From: Deltaproteobacteria bacterium
GTDB taxonomy: Bacteria; Desulfobacterota; Syntrophia; Syntrophales; UBA5619
Length of the DNA: 25,664 bases
Direction of reading: 5' to 3'
NCBI GenBank assembly: GCA_026388365.1
Contig: JAPLJW010000282.1
Location: 1-25,664 of the forward strand
Within the stretch, counting starts at the first letter, position 1. The number at the start of each line of letters is the position of its first letter. A program made the translations under genes and the position numbers. The notes under the pieces were generated by a model. That model saw only the letters and a program-made list of their open reading frames with translations. It did not search any database and was not told the DNA's origin. This document shows, in pieces, positions 8,156 through 16,527 of this stretch.

Positions 8156-10807
8156 CTAAAGCGCCGCCAGTCGCCGCAGGGCCGCATCCAGGGCAATCTT
8201 CTTCTCTCCGAGCCCCCGGGACTTCTCCTGCTCCTTCTTCACGACCGCCTCAGCCGCCTTCGCCAAAAACTCCGGGTTGGCCAGTTTCTTTAAAACGACG
8301 GCCAGTTCCTTATCCACCTTGGCAATCTCCTTCCCGAGACGGCCCTTCTCTCCCTCGACGTCGATCACACCCGCGAGAAATACGTAGACCTGCACGGGAC
8401 CCGCCACCGCCGTGGCGGCCCCCTTCGGTTCCGCCATCGCTCCGGTGATGTCCAGCCTCTCCAGATTGGCCAGATTCGTGATGCAGACCCGTCCCTTCTC
8501 CAGCGTTTCCCTCAGATCTTCGGAGGGGGCCGTCAGGGTCGCCTTCAGCTTCAGCGACGGCGCCACGTTCATCTCTCCGCGGATGTTCCGGATGCGGGTG
8601 ATCACCTCCATGATCTGCGCCATCTCCCTTTCCGCCTCGGAATCCAGGAAGGCATCGTCCGCCGCGGGAAATTTACTGACCATGATGGAGGTCCCGTCCG
8701 CAACCAAGGTTTGCCAGATCTCCTCGGTCAAAAAAGGCATGAAGGGGTGGAGCAGCTTGAGTGATGTCGTCAGGACCGCCAGCAGGGTTTTCTGGGCCGT
8801 CCGCCTTGCCTCCGGATTCCCCTTGCCGTAGAGGACGGGTTTGGTCAGTTCCAGGTACCAGTCGCAGAACTCATGCCAGACGAACTGGTAGACGGCTGCC
8901 GCGGCATCGTTAAATCGGTATTCGTCCAGCCCCTGGGCCACCTCGGCGATGGTGCGGTTCAGCCTCGCCCGGATCCAGCGGTCTGCAACGGACTCATCCC
9001 CCTCGCGGACGGGAACCGCAGCATCGTAATCCTCCAGATTCATCATGGAGAACCGCGTCGCGTTCCAGATCTTGTTCACGAAAAACTTGTTCCCCTCGAT
9101 CCGCTCCTCCGACATCCGGACGTCCCGCCCCTGGGCGGTGAAGGCGGCCAGCGTGAAGCGGAAGGCGTCCGTCCCGAACTTGTCCATCATCTCGAGGGGA
9201 TCGATGCTGTTCCCCTTCGATTTGCTCATCTTCTCGCCGTTTTCGTCCCGGACAAGGGCATGGAGGTACACATCACGGAAGGGGATGTCCTTCATCACAT
9301 AGAGCCCCAGCATCATCATCCGGGCGACCCAGAAGAAGAGGATGTCGAAACCGGTCACGAGAAGCGACGTGGGATAAAAAGTCTTAAGCGCTTCGGTGTT
9401 CTCGGGCCACCCCAATGTCGAAAAGGGCCACAACCCGGAGCTGAACCAGGTGTCGAGGACGTCCTCCTCCTGACGCAGCTTCGCGCCGCCGCAATCGGGG
9501 CAGCAGTCGGGGTCCTCCGCGGCGACGATCATCTTCCGGCACCTCTCGCAGGTCCAGACGGGGATCCGGTGGCCCCACCAGATCTGCCGGGAGATGCACC
9601 AGTCGCGGATGTTGTTCATCCACTCGAAATAGGTGGCCTCCCATGTGGGCGGCACGATGCGGGTCTTCCCCGTCACCACCGCGGCGACCGCCTCCTTGGC
9701 CAGGGGCGCGATCCGGATGAACCACTGCCGGGAGACGGCGGGTTCGATGTCGGTCTTGCAGCGATAACATTGGCCGATATTGTGCGTGTAGGGCTCCGTC
9801 CCGACAAGGAAGTTTCCCTGCGCCAGATCATGGAGGACATTCTTCCGGCATTCGTAGCGGTCCTGACCCCGATAAACGCCGCCGTTTTCGTTGATGACCG
9901 CGTTGTCGTCCATGATTCGGATGATTTCCAGGCCATGGCGGCCCGCCATGGCGAAGTCGTTCGGATCGGATGCGGGCGTGATCTTGACGGCGCCGGAGCC
10001 GAACTCCATCGTGACGTAGTCGTCGGCGATGACGGGAATCCGCCGGTTGACCAGGGGGAGGATCACCTCTTTGCCGACCATCCCCCGGTAGCGTTCGTCG
10101 TTGGGATTGACGGCCACCGCCGTATCGCCGAGCATCGTTTCCGGCCGCGTCGTGGCGACCACGATCCCCCCTTCACCCTCCGCGAAGGGATACCGGATGC
10201 TCCAGAGATGCCCCCCCTCCGGGTGGTACTCGACCTCCAAATCGGAGATGGCGGTCCGGCAGCGGGGGCACCAGTTGACAATGTAATCCCCCTGATAGAT
10301 GAGGCCGTCGTTGTAGAGGCGGACGAAAACCTCCCGGACGGCCCTCGAAAGCCCCTCGTCCATCGTAAAGCGCTCACGCGACCAGTCGCAGGAACAGCCG
10401 AGGCGCTTCAGTTGATGGATAATGACCCCGCCGTATCGGGCCTTCCACTCCCATACCCGCTCGACGAACTTCTCCCGGCCGAGGTCGTGGCGCGTCAGTC
10501 CCTCCTTCGCCAGTTCCTGTTCGACGACGTTCTGCGTGGCAATCCCGGCATGGTCCATCCCCGGCATCCAGAGGACGTTCATGCCCTGCATTCTCCTATA
10601 ACGGCAGCAGATGTCCTGGAGGACGTTGTTCAGGGCATGCCCCATGTGGAGCATCCCCGTAACATTCGGCGGCGGAATGACGATGGAAAACGGCTTCTTC
10701 GAATCCCTGTCCGCCGCATGGAAGAAACCGTGATCCAGCCAATACTGATACCATTTTGGCTCCGCCTCGCGGGGCTCATAAATCTTGGGTAGCGCAACGT
10801 TCCCCAT
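8156..10807 (-). CDS. valS: Valyl-tRNA synthetase
   Basis: This 883-residue class I synthetase charges tRNA-Val. The HIGH motif is HMGH at residues 54-57, inside PPPNVTGMLHMGH, and the KMSKS loop reads GEKMSKSKGNSIDP. An editing (CP1) domain lies between them (TTRPETMLGDTAVAV, DPNDF). A four-cysteine zinc-like cluster (CERCRKM then CPDCGG) follows WWGHRIPVW. WPENTEALKTFYPTSLLVTGFDILFFWVARM is the ValS signature before KMSKS. The C-terminus ends in the family's coiled-coil arm (about 815-883), rich in Lys, Glu and Ala. The ATG has GGAGATGGAGAG upstream. It lies 22 bp after the likely true end of the TPR lipoprotein gene and leads the valS-nadC-birA-coaX-coaE-cam run. Confidence 0.97.
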   Translation of the reverse strand: MGNVALPKIYEPREAEPKWYQYWLDHGFFHAADRDSKKPFSIVIPPPNVTGMLHMGHALNNVLQDICCRYRRMQGMNVLWMPGMDHAGIATQNVVEQELAKEGLTRHDLGREKFVERVWEWKARYGGVIIHQLKRLGCSCDWSRERFTMDEGLSRAVREVFVRLYNDGLIYQGDYIVNWCPRCRTAISDLEVEYHPEGGHLWSIRYPFAEGEGGIVVATTRPETMLGDTAVAVNPNDERYRGMVGKEVILPLVNRRIPVIADDYVTMEFGSGAVKITPASDPNDFAMAGRHGLEIIRIMDDNAVINENGGVYRGQDRYECRKNVLHDLAQGNFLVGTEPYTHNIGQCYRCKTDIEPAVSRQWFIRIAPLAKEAVAAVVTGKTRIVPPTWEATYFEWMNNIRDWCISRQIWWGHRIPVWTCERCRKMIVAAEDPDCCPDCGGAKLRQEEDVLDTWFSSGLWPFSTLGWPENTEALKTFYPTSLLVTGFDILFFWVARMMMLGLYVMKDIPFRDVYLHALVRDENGEKMSKSKGNSIDPLEMMDKFGTDAFRFTLAAFTAQGRDVRMSEERIEGNKFFVNKIWNATRFSMMNLEDYDAAVPVREGDESVADRWIRARLNRTIAEVAQGLDEYRFNDAAAAVYQFVWHEFCDWYLELTKPVLYGKGNPEARRTAQKTLLAVLTTSLKLLHPFMPFLTEEIWQTLVADGTSIMVSKFPAADDAFLDSEAEREMAQIMEVITRIRNIRGEMNVAPSLKLKATLTAPSEDLRETLEKGRVCITNLANLERLDITGAMAEPKGAATAVAGPVQVYVFLAGVIDVEGEKGRLGKEIAKVDKELAVVLKKLANPEFLAKAAEAVVKKEQEKSRGLGEKKIALDAALRRLAAL

Positions 10808-10829
10808 TCATTCTCTCCATCTCCATTGA

Positions 10830-10919
10830 TTAGCGCAATTCTTCCCTCATCTTGCGGATCACGAGCAGGGCGTCCGCCCGGGTGATCCGTTCAATCGGGA
10901 CGATCTTTTCCCCCGTCAC
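10830..10919 (-). pseudogene. Displaced C-terminal reading frame of the TPR lipoprotein (probable frameshift)
   Basis: Directly after the lipoprotein's stop, a different frame stays open for 29 codons (from GTG at 10919, overlapping the TGA as GTGA) to TAA at 10830. It encodes VTGEKIVPIERITRADALLV then IRKMREELR. The IERITRADALL pattern looks like the end of a protein with an SLH-like helical tail rather than a random peptide. Adding one G to the run GGGGCGGGG (minus strand, just upstream) would join the frames as AIPGAGTVTGEKIVPIERI. Either this is a mutation or sequencing error, or a tiny overlapping gene; a frameshifted C-terminus seems likelier. Confidence 0.55.
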
Positions 10920-11566
10920 GGTCCCCGCCCCGGTATCGCCCGCCGGATCTTCTGCACCAGATTCAGCCTGCTTTCCGCCTCTTTGGCGTATTCCCCGTTC
11001 AGATTCAGAGCCCGGTCGAACATCCTGCCGGACTGGTCAAGATCGAGCGCCGTCAGGTAGCACTCTCCCATAAAATAATAGGCAGCGTCAGCCTTGGGAT
11101 CGATCAGCACCGCCTGATCGAAGGCCTCTTTCGAATGTTGAAGCCAGGCATCATCGGACTTGCATTCGCTTCCGATGCGCAAACACGCCGCATGGCTCAG
11201 GGTATTCACCCGGATATAACCCACCCGGACGAAAATCTTTTCCTCATCGCTTTGTGCATGCTTCTCCGCCTGCTTGAGGAACTCCAGTCCGCCCGTGAAG
11301 TCCCCCTGATAGGCCTTAACGAGTCCGGTCCCGGCGTGGGCCTTCGCATATCGCGGATCCAGCCTCAGGGCAAGTTCGAATTCACGGCCCGCCTCGGCGA
11401 ATTTCTCCTGATCCAGCAACCGAATGCCTGTAAAAGTATGATGCTCAGGCGTATCGAGCCGGTACAGGGGCCTTTGCGCCTTCGGCACGCAGGAGATCAT
11501 GAGGACGCCTGCGGCTGCAAACACCACGAACCGGAAGAGGTTCATGCGTTTAATTCGGCTGTTCAT
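10916..11566 (-). CDS. TPR-repeat lipoprotein of unknown function, probably truncated by a frameshift
   Basis: The 216-residue product begins with a lipoprotein signal (basic MNSRIKR, hydrophobic stretch, VLMISC with the lipidated Cys at 26). Degenerate tetratricopeptide repeats follow: GIRLLDQEKFAEAGREFEL, then DPRYAKAHAGTGLVKAYQGD, and DPKADAAYYFMGECYLTALD. It is expected to be anchored in the envelope and act as a protein-interaction scaffold; the partner is unknown. The ATG at 11566 has AAGGAA 6 nt upstream; an in-frame codon at 11608 would extend it without a signal-like start. A good promoter lies about 65 bp upstream. The frame ends abruptly in KIRRAIPGRGP, while a plausible continuation lies in another frame (10919-10830). 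Its position just before valS suggests co-transcription only. Confidence 0.75.
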   Translation of the reverse strand: MNSRIKRMNLFRFVVFAAAGVLMISCVPKAQRPLYRLDTPEHHTFTGIRLLDQEKFAEAGREFELALRLDPRYAKAHAGTGLVKAYQGDFTGGLEFLKQAEKHAQSDEEKIFVRVGYIRVNTLSHAACLRIGSECKSDDAWLQHSKEAFDQAVLIDPKADAAYYFMGECYLTALDLDQSGRMFDRALNLNGEYAKEAESRLNLVQKIRRAIPGRGP

Positions 11567-11629
11567 CGCCAATTCCTTGGGTGGGGGGCTCCGCTCAATG
11601 TCTGCCATTTTCCGTCTATCGCTGTGTAT

Positions 11630-11658
11630 TTTTTATCTTCATACCCTGTTGAAGTCAA
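11630..11658 (-). promoter_or_regulatory. Sigma-70 type promoter upstream of the TPR lipoprotein-valS run
   Basis: On the minus strand, TTGACT (11658-11653) is separated by exactly 17 bp from TAAAAA (11635-11630), in an AT-rich patch within the 216-bp gap between miaA and the lipoprotein gene. The start would fall near 11623, leaving a leader of about 57 nt to the ATG at 11566. No other feature explains this AT-rich stretch. Confidence 0.6.
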
Positions 11659-11756
11659 GAAAATTCCCCGTGTTATCGAAAGTGAATCCCTGATAACGCC
11701 TCAGAAATGGAAAATTTTCACCGCTCCTGTTCCCCGTCCATCGGCATTTTCACTTG

Positions 11757-11792
11757 GGGCCTGTAACGCAACAGTGATTCCGTTACAGGCCC
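11757..11792. terminator. Strong hairpin across the miaA stop codon, without a T-tract
   Basis: A 12-bp perfect inverted repeat (GGGCCTGTAACG / CGTTACAGGCCC) with a 12-nt loop overlaps the last codons of miaA. The bases that follow on the minus strand (CCAAGTGAAAATG) are not a U-run, so this is not a classical intrinsic terminator. It could protect the 3' end of the mutL-miaA transcript or assist Rho-dependent termination before the promoter at 11658-11630. Confidence 0.55.
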
Positions 11793-12727
11793 TCAGGATT
11801 CAGAAAGAGGCCGATCCGCGTCGCCGCCCCCTCGACATCCCCCGGATCGATCCAGACGACATCCCGGTCGGCGTCAAACCAGGTCATCTGTCTTTTCGCG
11901 TAGCGCCGGGTATCCCGCTTGATCAGACGGACCGCCTCCTCCAGGCTCTGCCGTCCCGCGAGAAAGGATACCATCTGCCGATATCCTAATGATTGCATTG
12001 TCTTGAGAGATTCCCCATAGCCGCTATCGAGAAGCTGCCGAACTTCTTCCACAAAGCCTTCCGCAATCATCCGGTCCGTCCGAAGGTCGATCCGGTCGTT
12101 CAGCCGTTCCCGATCCAACCGTAGACCGATCCGGAGGGCCTCGTAAGGCGCCTCCCGGAAACCATGTTCCTCCTGGTGCTCCACAATGGACCGGCCCGTC
12201 AGCTCCAGAACCTCCAGGGCGCGGATGATCCGGACGCCGTCATGGGGATGGATCTGAGCGGCGGCCCGGCCATCCCTTGCCCGCAGCAGTTCATAGAGAT
12301 GTTCCTTCCCGAAGTTTTTCATCTCCTTCTTGAGTTCCCGCCGCAAGACCTCGTCCGCACCTGGTCCGTCGATCAATCCCCCCAGGAGGGCCCGAATATA
12401 GAGGCCCGTCCCCCCGACGACGAAAACCGGTTTCTTCTCCTGCTGCAGACGGGCAATGACCCCGTGGGCCAGCCCGATATACCGCGAGGCGTCGAAGGGT
12501 TCATCCGGATCGGCCACGTCGAGGAGGTGGTGGGGAATGCGCTTGCGCTCCTCCGGCGTCGGCTTGGCCGTGCCGATATCCATGCGCCGGTAAACCTGCA
12601 TAGAATCGGCGCCGACAATTTCGCCGCCCCACCGGCCGGCCAGCTCCAGAGCCATCTCCGTTTTTCCGACGCCGGTCGGTCCGACGATGCAGATCAGCCT
12701 GGGTTTGGAATTGTCAAGACCCTTCAT
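11783..12727 (-). CDS. miaA: tRNA dimethylallyltransferase
   Basis: This 314-residue enzyme transfers the dimethylallyl group of DMAPP to A37 of tRNAs that read codons starting with U. The P-loop is VGPTGVGKTEMA near the N-terminus, followed by GGEIVGADSMQVYRRMDIGTAKP, PHHLLDVADP, FVVGGTGLYIRALL and HPHDGVRIIRALEVLELTGR, all family hallmarks. The C-terminus has QSLGYRQM and KRDTRRYAKRQMTWF. The ATG at 12727 is chosen over an in-frame start at 12781, because the latter overlaps mutL and AGAGGAG lies upstream of 12727. It begins 7 bp after the mutL stop; mutL-miaA is a widely conserved pair. Its substrate derives from the isoprenoid pathway, to which IspD and IspF here belong. Confidence 0.96.
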   Translation of the reverse strand: MKGLDNSKPRLICIVGPTGVGKTEMALELAGRWGGEIVGADSMQVYRRMDIGTAKPTPEERKRIPHHLLDVADPDEPFDASRYIGLAHGVIARLQQEKKPVFVVGGTGLYIRALLGGLIDGPGADEVLRRELKKEMKNFGKEHLYELLRARDGRAAAQIHPHDGVRIIRALEVLELTGRSIVEHQEEHGFREAPYEALRIGLRLDRERLNDRIDLRTDRMIAEGFVEEVRQLLDSGYGESLKTMQSLGYRQMVSFLAGRQSLEEAVRLIKRDTRRYAKRQMTWFDADRDVVWIDPGDVEGAATRIGLFLNPEGL

Positions 12728-12734
12728 GCCTGTA

Positions 12735-14555
12735 CTATCTCCTCTTGAACAGCTTTTCCAGCTCTCCTTTGGAGACGGCAACCGTCAGGGGTCTCCCGTG
12801 CGGGCAGGTGGCGGCGCGGGGCAGCGCATCGAGATCGCGGCAGAGGCTTTCGACCTCCGCACCGCTCAGCGGCCGGTTTGCCTTGACGGCCGCCCGGCAG
12901 GCGAGGGCGGTAAAGATTTTCTCCCGCCTCTCCATCAGCGGCAGATTGCGATCCCCTTCCATACATTCCGCCAGGAGATCGCCGATCAGCGTCCGCGCAT
13001 CCGCATTGGAAAGAAAGGCGGGAACGGCCTTGACGACAACGGAATCCCCGCCGAAGGCCTCCACCTCCATCCCCGCCTCCTCGAGAATCGGGATGGATTC
13101 CGTCAGAAAGGAGAGATCGCGCGGGGGAAGACTGACCACCTCGGGCAGCAGGAGACGCTGCCCGGGCGCGCCCCCCTGCGCCTCTGCCGACCGCTTTTTG
13201 AGCCTCTCAAACAGGATCCTCTCATGGGCGGCATGCTGGTCGACGAGCACCATCCCCCCGTTCCCCGCGAAGACGAGATAGGTCCCAGCCACCTGGCCGA
13301 GATAATCCAGATCAATAAAACGAGATCCCTCCTTCGGCTGTTCCGATTCCGGCTGAGATTCCCGGAAAACGGGATGCGGCGGTTCGATCGGTGTTTCCTT
13401 TTTGAGACCGGCCGTGTGACCGAAGAAGAGTTTTTCCGGGCCCGAGGAGATCCGGTATCGTTTCAGGGCCTCCTCGACGCGCGCGGCATAGGCGCTGCGC
13501 CCCGTATCGGACGACCCGGTTTCCTCTTTCGCCACGGGGATATGATGCCGCATCGTGTCCCCGTTCCCCGCGCCGATCGCGCCGCTCAGGGCCTCCACGA
13601 TCAAGGCGTAGATCCCCCGCGGATTCCGGAAGCGGACCTCCATCTTCGTGGGATGGACGTTCACGTCCACATCCCCCGGCGGCACACTTAAAAAAAGGAT
13701 GACCGCCGGATAACGCCGGGGCTCGATGATCCGTCGGCAGGCCGTCATGACCGCGTGGTTCAGCAGATAATCCTTGACGAACCGGCCGTTCACATAGAGG
13801 TACATCTGGGCGGTGCTGGAGCGGGTGAATTCCGGACGGGAAACGAACCCCTTGAGCGCCGCACCATCCCTCTCCCCCGCTGCCGGAACGAGCTGGTCCC
13901 GGATATCCCGACCCAGGGTGAGAGCAATCCTCTCTGCAAGATCCTTTGCAGCCGGGACATTCAGGAGCGTCCGGCCGCCTGCGGAGACCTGAAGTCGAAT
14001 TCCCGGCTGGGCGAGCGCAAGTCGCGTGATCCAGTCGAGGCAGTACCCCTGTTCGGTCATGTCAGCCTTGAGAAACTTCCGACGGACGGGAACCGGTTCA
14101 AATATGCGGCTGACCCGAATGGATGTGCCGGCCGGACAGCCCGCATCGGTTTGCTCCTGAATCGCCCCTCCCTCGATGATCACCCGGGTGCCGACGGGCG
14201 ACGCGGCCCGGCGGGTCACCATCTCCACGCGGGAGATGGAGGCGATGCTGGGCAGGGCCTCGCCCCGGAAGCCGAAGGACCGGACGCGGTAAAGGTCCTC
14301 GAACACCGCGATCTTGCTCGTCGCGTGGCGGGCAAAGGCCAGAGGCACATCCTCCGGCGCGATCCCTTCCCCGTTGTCGGTCACACGGATGGCCTGGCAG
14401 CCGCCCTTCTCCAGTTCCACGGAAATTTCCGTGGCCCCCGCATCGAGCGCGTTCTCCAACAGCTCCTTGACGATGGACGCCGGTCTTTCGACCACCTCGC
14501 CCGCGGCGATCTGATGGGTCAGCGTCTCCGGCAGAACAATGATTTTTCCCGGCAC
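12735..14555 (-). CDS. mutL: DNA mismatch repair protein MutL (endonuclease type)
   Basis: The product has about 606 residues. The N-terminal GHL ATPase carries ENALDAGA, DNGEGI, RHATSKI and GFRGEALPSI. A linker rich in Pro, Glu and Ser separates it from the C-terminal dimerisation domain, which holds the metal-dependent nicking motif DQHAAHERILFE (about residues 439-450), plus ACRAAVKANR and CPHGRP. MutL of this type nicks the nascent strand after MutS recognition, as expected for an organism lacking MutH. The GTG at 14555 gives VPGKIIVLPETLTHQIAAGE, which fits the family N-terminus, with GAGGGGG close upstream; an ATG at 14576 is the alternative. No mutS is in the window. Confidence 0.95.
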   Translation of the reverse strand: MPGKIIVLPETLTHQIAAGEVVERPASIVKELLENALDAGATEISVELEKGGCQAIRVTDNGEGIAPEDVPLAFARHATSKIAVFEDLYRVRSFGFRGEALPSIASISRVEMVTRRAASPVGTRVIIEGGAIQEQTDAGCPAGTSIRVSRIFEPVPVRRKFLKADMTEQGYCLDWITRLALAQPGIRLQVSAGGRTLLNVPAAKDLAERIALTLGRDIRDQLVPAAGERDGAALKGFVSRPEFTRSSTAQMYLYVNGRFVKDYLLNHAVMTACRRIIEPRRYPAVILFLSVPPGDVDVNVHPTKMEVRFRNPRGIYALIVEALSGAIGAGNGDTMRHHIPVAKEETGSSDTGRSAYAARVEEALKRYRISSGPEKLFFGHTAGLKKETPIEPPHPVFRESQPESEQPKEGSRFIDLDYLGQVAGTYLVFAGNGGMVLVDQHAAHERILFERLKKRSAEAQGGAPGQRLLLPEVVSLPPRDLSFLTESIPILEEAGMEVEAFGGDSVVVKAVPAFLSNADARTLIGDLLAECMEGDRNLPLMERREKIFTALACRAAVKANRPLSGAEVESLCRDLDALPRAATCPHGRPLTVAVSKGELEKLFKRR

Positions 14556-14613
14556 CTTTCCCCCTCGATTCCCCATGCAAAAAGACCCCGACAAACCTTC
14601 CGGCCGGCCCGGT

Positions 14614-14785
14614 CAGCCTGTTGAAAAAGTCTCATTTGCAGACCGTTCAAAAGCTTGTCCCGTACAGAATACGGGATGCCCGGATGCAAGGCCCCCGACA
14701 CCCTGAACCGTGAGGCGTACGGTCTGGTACGTTGAACGGCGAAGGATGAGGGAAACGCCGCAGACGGGCGCTTTTCAACAGCCTG
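14614..14785. mobile_element. 172-bp MITE-like element with terminal inverted repeats, between rfbD and mutL
   Basis: The ends CAGCCTGTTGAAAA (14614-14627) and TTTTCAACAGCCTG (14772-14785) are inverted repeats matching at 13 of 14 positions. Inside are further stems: TCCCGTA/TACGGGA (14658-14664 and 14670-14676), CCGTTCAA/TTGAACGG (14643-14650 and 14732-14739) and CGTAC/GTACG. There is no open frame of note and no obvious target duplication. The right end directly abuts the TAG stop of rfbD. Ends of the type CAGGCTGTTGAAAAAG are, from memory, common in dispersed repeats of deltaproteobacterial genomes; a copy count is needed to confirm. A 13-bp piece of the left end recurs at 16496-16508. Confidence 0.7.
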
Positions 14786-15637
14786 CTATTTGCGGCAGCC
14801 CAGCCTCTCCAGGTAATCCTGAAGTGCGATCTGCCAGAATCTCATGGCCTTGCCGGTCGCCTCCGAAAACTTCCGGGAGCTTAGAACGCTCCAGGCCGGT
14901 CTGACCGCGGGCCTCGCCATGCCTGCCGATGGGATCGGTCGAACGATCACATCGTTCTTTCTCGCGTACTGCAATATTTTGCACGCAAATTCATGCCAAC
15001 TGCACCGGCCGCGGTTGGTCACATGAAAAATCCCCTCATGCCCCCCCTCAATGAGCAACTGAACGGCGGCGGCGAGATCCCAGGAATAGGTCGGGGAGCC
15101 GATTTGATCGTCCACGACATCCAGGGTCTTGACCGCGTCGGCCTTCTCCAGAATAGTCTTCACAAAATTCTTACCATTTTTGCCATAGAGCCAAGCGGTC
15201 CGGATCAGAAGCCAGCGGTCGGAAAATGCCTGAAGAAACCGCTCTCCTTCCAGTTTAGATGCCCCATAAACATTCAGCGGCACCGGCGGGTCCTCCTCCC
15301 CATACGGGGTCCCCTTCCGTCCGTCGAAGATGTAATCGGTGCTGAAATGGACGATCCGGATGCCCTTCCCCCGGCAGGCCAGGGCGATGTTCTTCACGCC
15401 GACGGCATTGACGGCGAAACAACGCTCGCGATCCGTCTCGCAGCCGTCCACATTCGTATAGGCGGCCGCGTTAATGACGACATCCGGCAAACATTCCGCG
15501 ATCACACGCCCGCAGTCGTCCTCCACCGTGATGTCGAAATCATCCACATCCTTTCCCGTTACGTCGTGAGCGGCCGTCATGCGGAGCATCAGATCGCTTC
15601 CCAGCATCCCCTGGTGTCCCAGAATGAGTATCTTCAT
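14786..15637 (-). CDS. rfbD: dTDP-4-dehydrorhamnose reductase
   Basis: This 283-residue extended SDR protein reduces dTDP-4-keto-L-rhamnose to dTDP-L-rhamnose for cell-surface polysaccharide. The Rossmann motif is GHQGMLG (residues 7-13); INAAAYTNVDGCE, FSTDYIFDG with the conserved Ser-Thr-Asp at 99-101, and Tyr124 to Lys128 (YGASK) give the catalytic set. DDQIGSPTY and the GIFHVTNRG segment are typical of RmlD. Its ATG overlaps the truA stop by four bases (ATGA), so it is coupled to truA. No rfbA, rfbB or rfbC is present here, so the other rhamnose genes must lie elsewhere. Its stop codon touches a MITE-like element. Confidence 0.93.
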   Translation of the reverse strand: MKILILGHQGMLGSDLMLRMTAAHDVTGKDVDDFDITVEDDCGRVIAECLPDVVINAAAYTNVDGCETDRERCFAVNAVGVKNIALACRGKGIRIVHFSTDYIFDGRKGTPYGEEDPPVPLNVYGASKLEGERFLQAFSDRWLLIRTAWLYGKNGKNFVKTILEKADAVKTLDVVDDQIGSPTYSWDLAAAVQLLIEGGHEGIFHVTNRGRCSWHEFACKILQYARKNDVIVRPIPSAGMARPAVRPAWSVLSSRKFSEATGKAMRFWQIALQDYLERLGCRK

Positions 15638-16374
15638 CCGTATCTCACTTCCTTGAGAAACAGCCCCTGAGGCGGCGCCGTGAGGCCGGCCTTTCTACGA
15701 TCCTTCGCCGCCAGAATTCCGGCGACATCCTCCCGGGAGCGTCTTCCCCGGCCGACGTCGACCAGAGCGCCGACGATGGTTCTCGCCATATACCTCAGAA
15801 AACCGTCCGCTTCCAACGAAAATTGGACCATCCCTTTGTCATCTTTTTCCATGCCGATATCCAGAATGGTCCGGACGCGATCCGGACTGTCCGTGTGCGT
15901 GGAACAGAACGACGTAAAATCATGCGTCCCGCGGAAGAGGTCCAGCGCCCCTTCGATCTTCTCCAGATCGAGGGGCGCCCAGACGAACCAGGCGTACCGT
16001 CGCTCCAGGGCCGGCCGGACCGGACGGTTGCAGATCCGGTAAATGTAAACCTTGCTTTTCACATCGAAGCGGGCGTGAAAAGAGGGATCGACCTCCCGGA
16101 CCTCCCGGACGGCGATATCCGCCGGGAGAAGGCTGTTGACCCCCATCAGAAAATTCCTCTCGCCGAGGCGGGAGGCGGTGTGGAAATGGGCAACCTGGCC
16201 CAGGGCATGCACCCCCGCATCCGTCCGACCCGAACCGATGACCCGACTCTCCTCACCGGTCATCCGGTTGATGGATTCCTCGAGGACCTGCTGGATGGAA
16301 AGCCCGTTTTCCTGGCGCTGCCAGCCGCAATAGGCGGTGCCGTCATATTCGACGATCAGTCGTATATTTCTCAT
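15634..16374 (-). CDS. truA: tRNA pseudouridine(38-40) synthase
   Basis: The product is about 246 residues from the ATG at 16374 and isomerises uridines at positions 38-40 of tRNA anticodon stems. RLIVEYDGTAYCGWQRQ opens the protein, and the catalytic Asp is in GSGRTDAGVHALGQVAHF (about residue 52). FHARFDVKSKVYIYRI, FLRYMARTIVGALVDVGRG and the closing TAPPQGLFLKEVRY are family signatures. A GTG at 16389 would add five residues, but GGAAGG then touches the start codon with no spacing. It is the first gene of the minus-strand run and is divergent from the carboxyltransferase gene. Confidence 0.95.
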   Translation of the reverse strand: MRNIRLIVEYDGTAYCGWQRQENGLSIQQVLEESINRMTGEESRVIGSGRTDAGVHALGQVAHFHTASRLGERNFLMGVNSLLPADIAVREVREVDPSFHARFDVKSKVYIYRICNRPVRPALERRYAWFVWAPLDLEKIEGALDLFRGTHDFTSFCSTHTDSPDRVRTILDIGMEKDDKGMVQFSLEADGFLRYMARTIVGALVDVGRGRRSREDVAGILAAKDRRKAGLTAPPQGLFLKEVRYG

Positions 16375-16497
16375 GTCTTTGAGTTTCACCCTTCCGCCGA
16401 CCCGATCCCAAGCCTTTGCGACGGCTTGTCCGGAGACTTACTGAAACGGATCGTTCCGCTTGCGCCGGCTGAAAAAAACCGGCAGCGATGAATTTTG

Positions 16498-16527
16498 TTG
16501 AAAAAGTCCGGACAAGACTGGTATAGA
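16498..16527 (+). promoter_or_regulatory. Extended -10 promoter for the carboxyltransferase gene
   Basis: TTGAAA (16498-16503), an 18-bp spacer and TATAGA (16522-16527) with TG one base upstream (TGGTATAGA) form an extended -10 promoter in the 241-bp gap between truA and the carboxyltransferase. The -35 lies within TGTTGAAAAAGTC, which also occurs at the end of the MITE-like element at 14614. A small hairpin (CCGGAA/TTCCGG, 16571-16587) follows in the predicted leader. Confidence 0.55.

Noticed and set aside
8873..10792. A 639-codon open frame on the plus strand, opposite valS
   Set aside because: It is fully antisense to a valS gene with all synthetase motifs. Its composition (Asp, His, Pro, Arg rich) is typical of an antisense shadow in GC-rich DNA, and it has no recognisable domain.
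12687..13691. A 334-codon plus-strand frame opposite mutL and the start of miaA
   Set aside because: Antisense to mutL with its complete ATPase and endonuclease motifs; no domain signal of its own.
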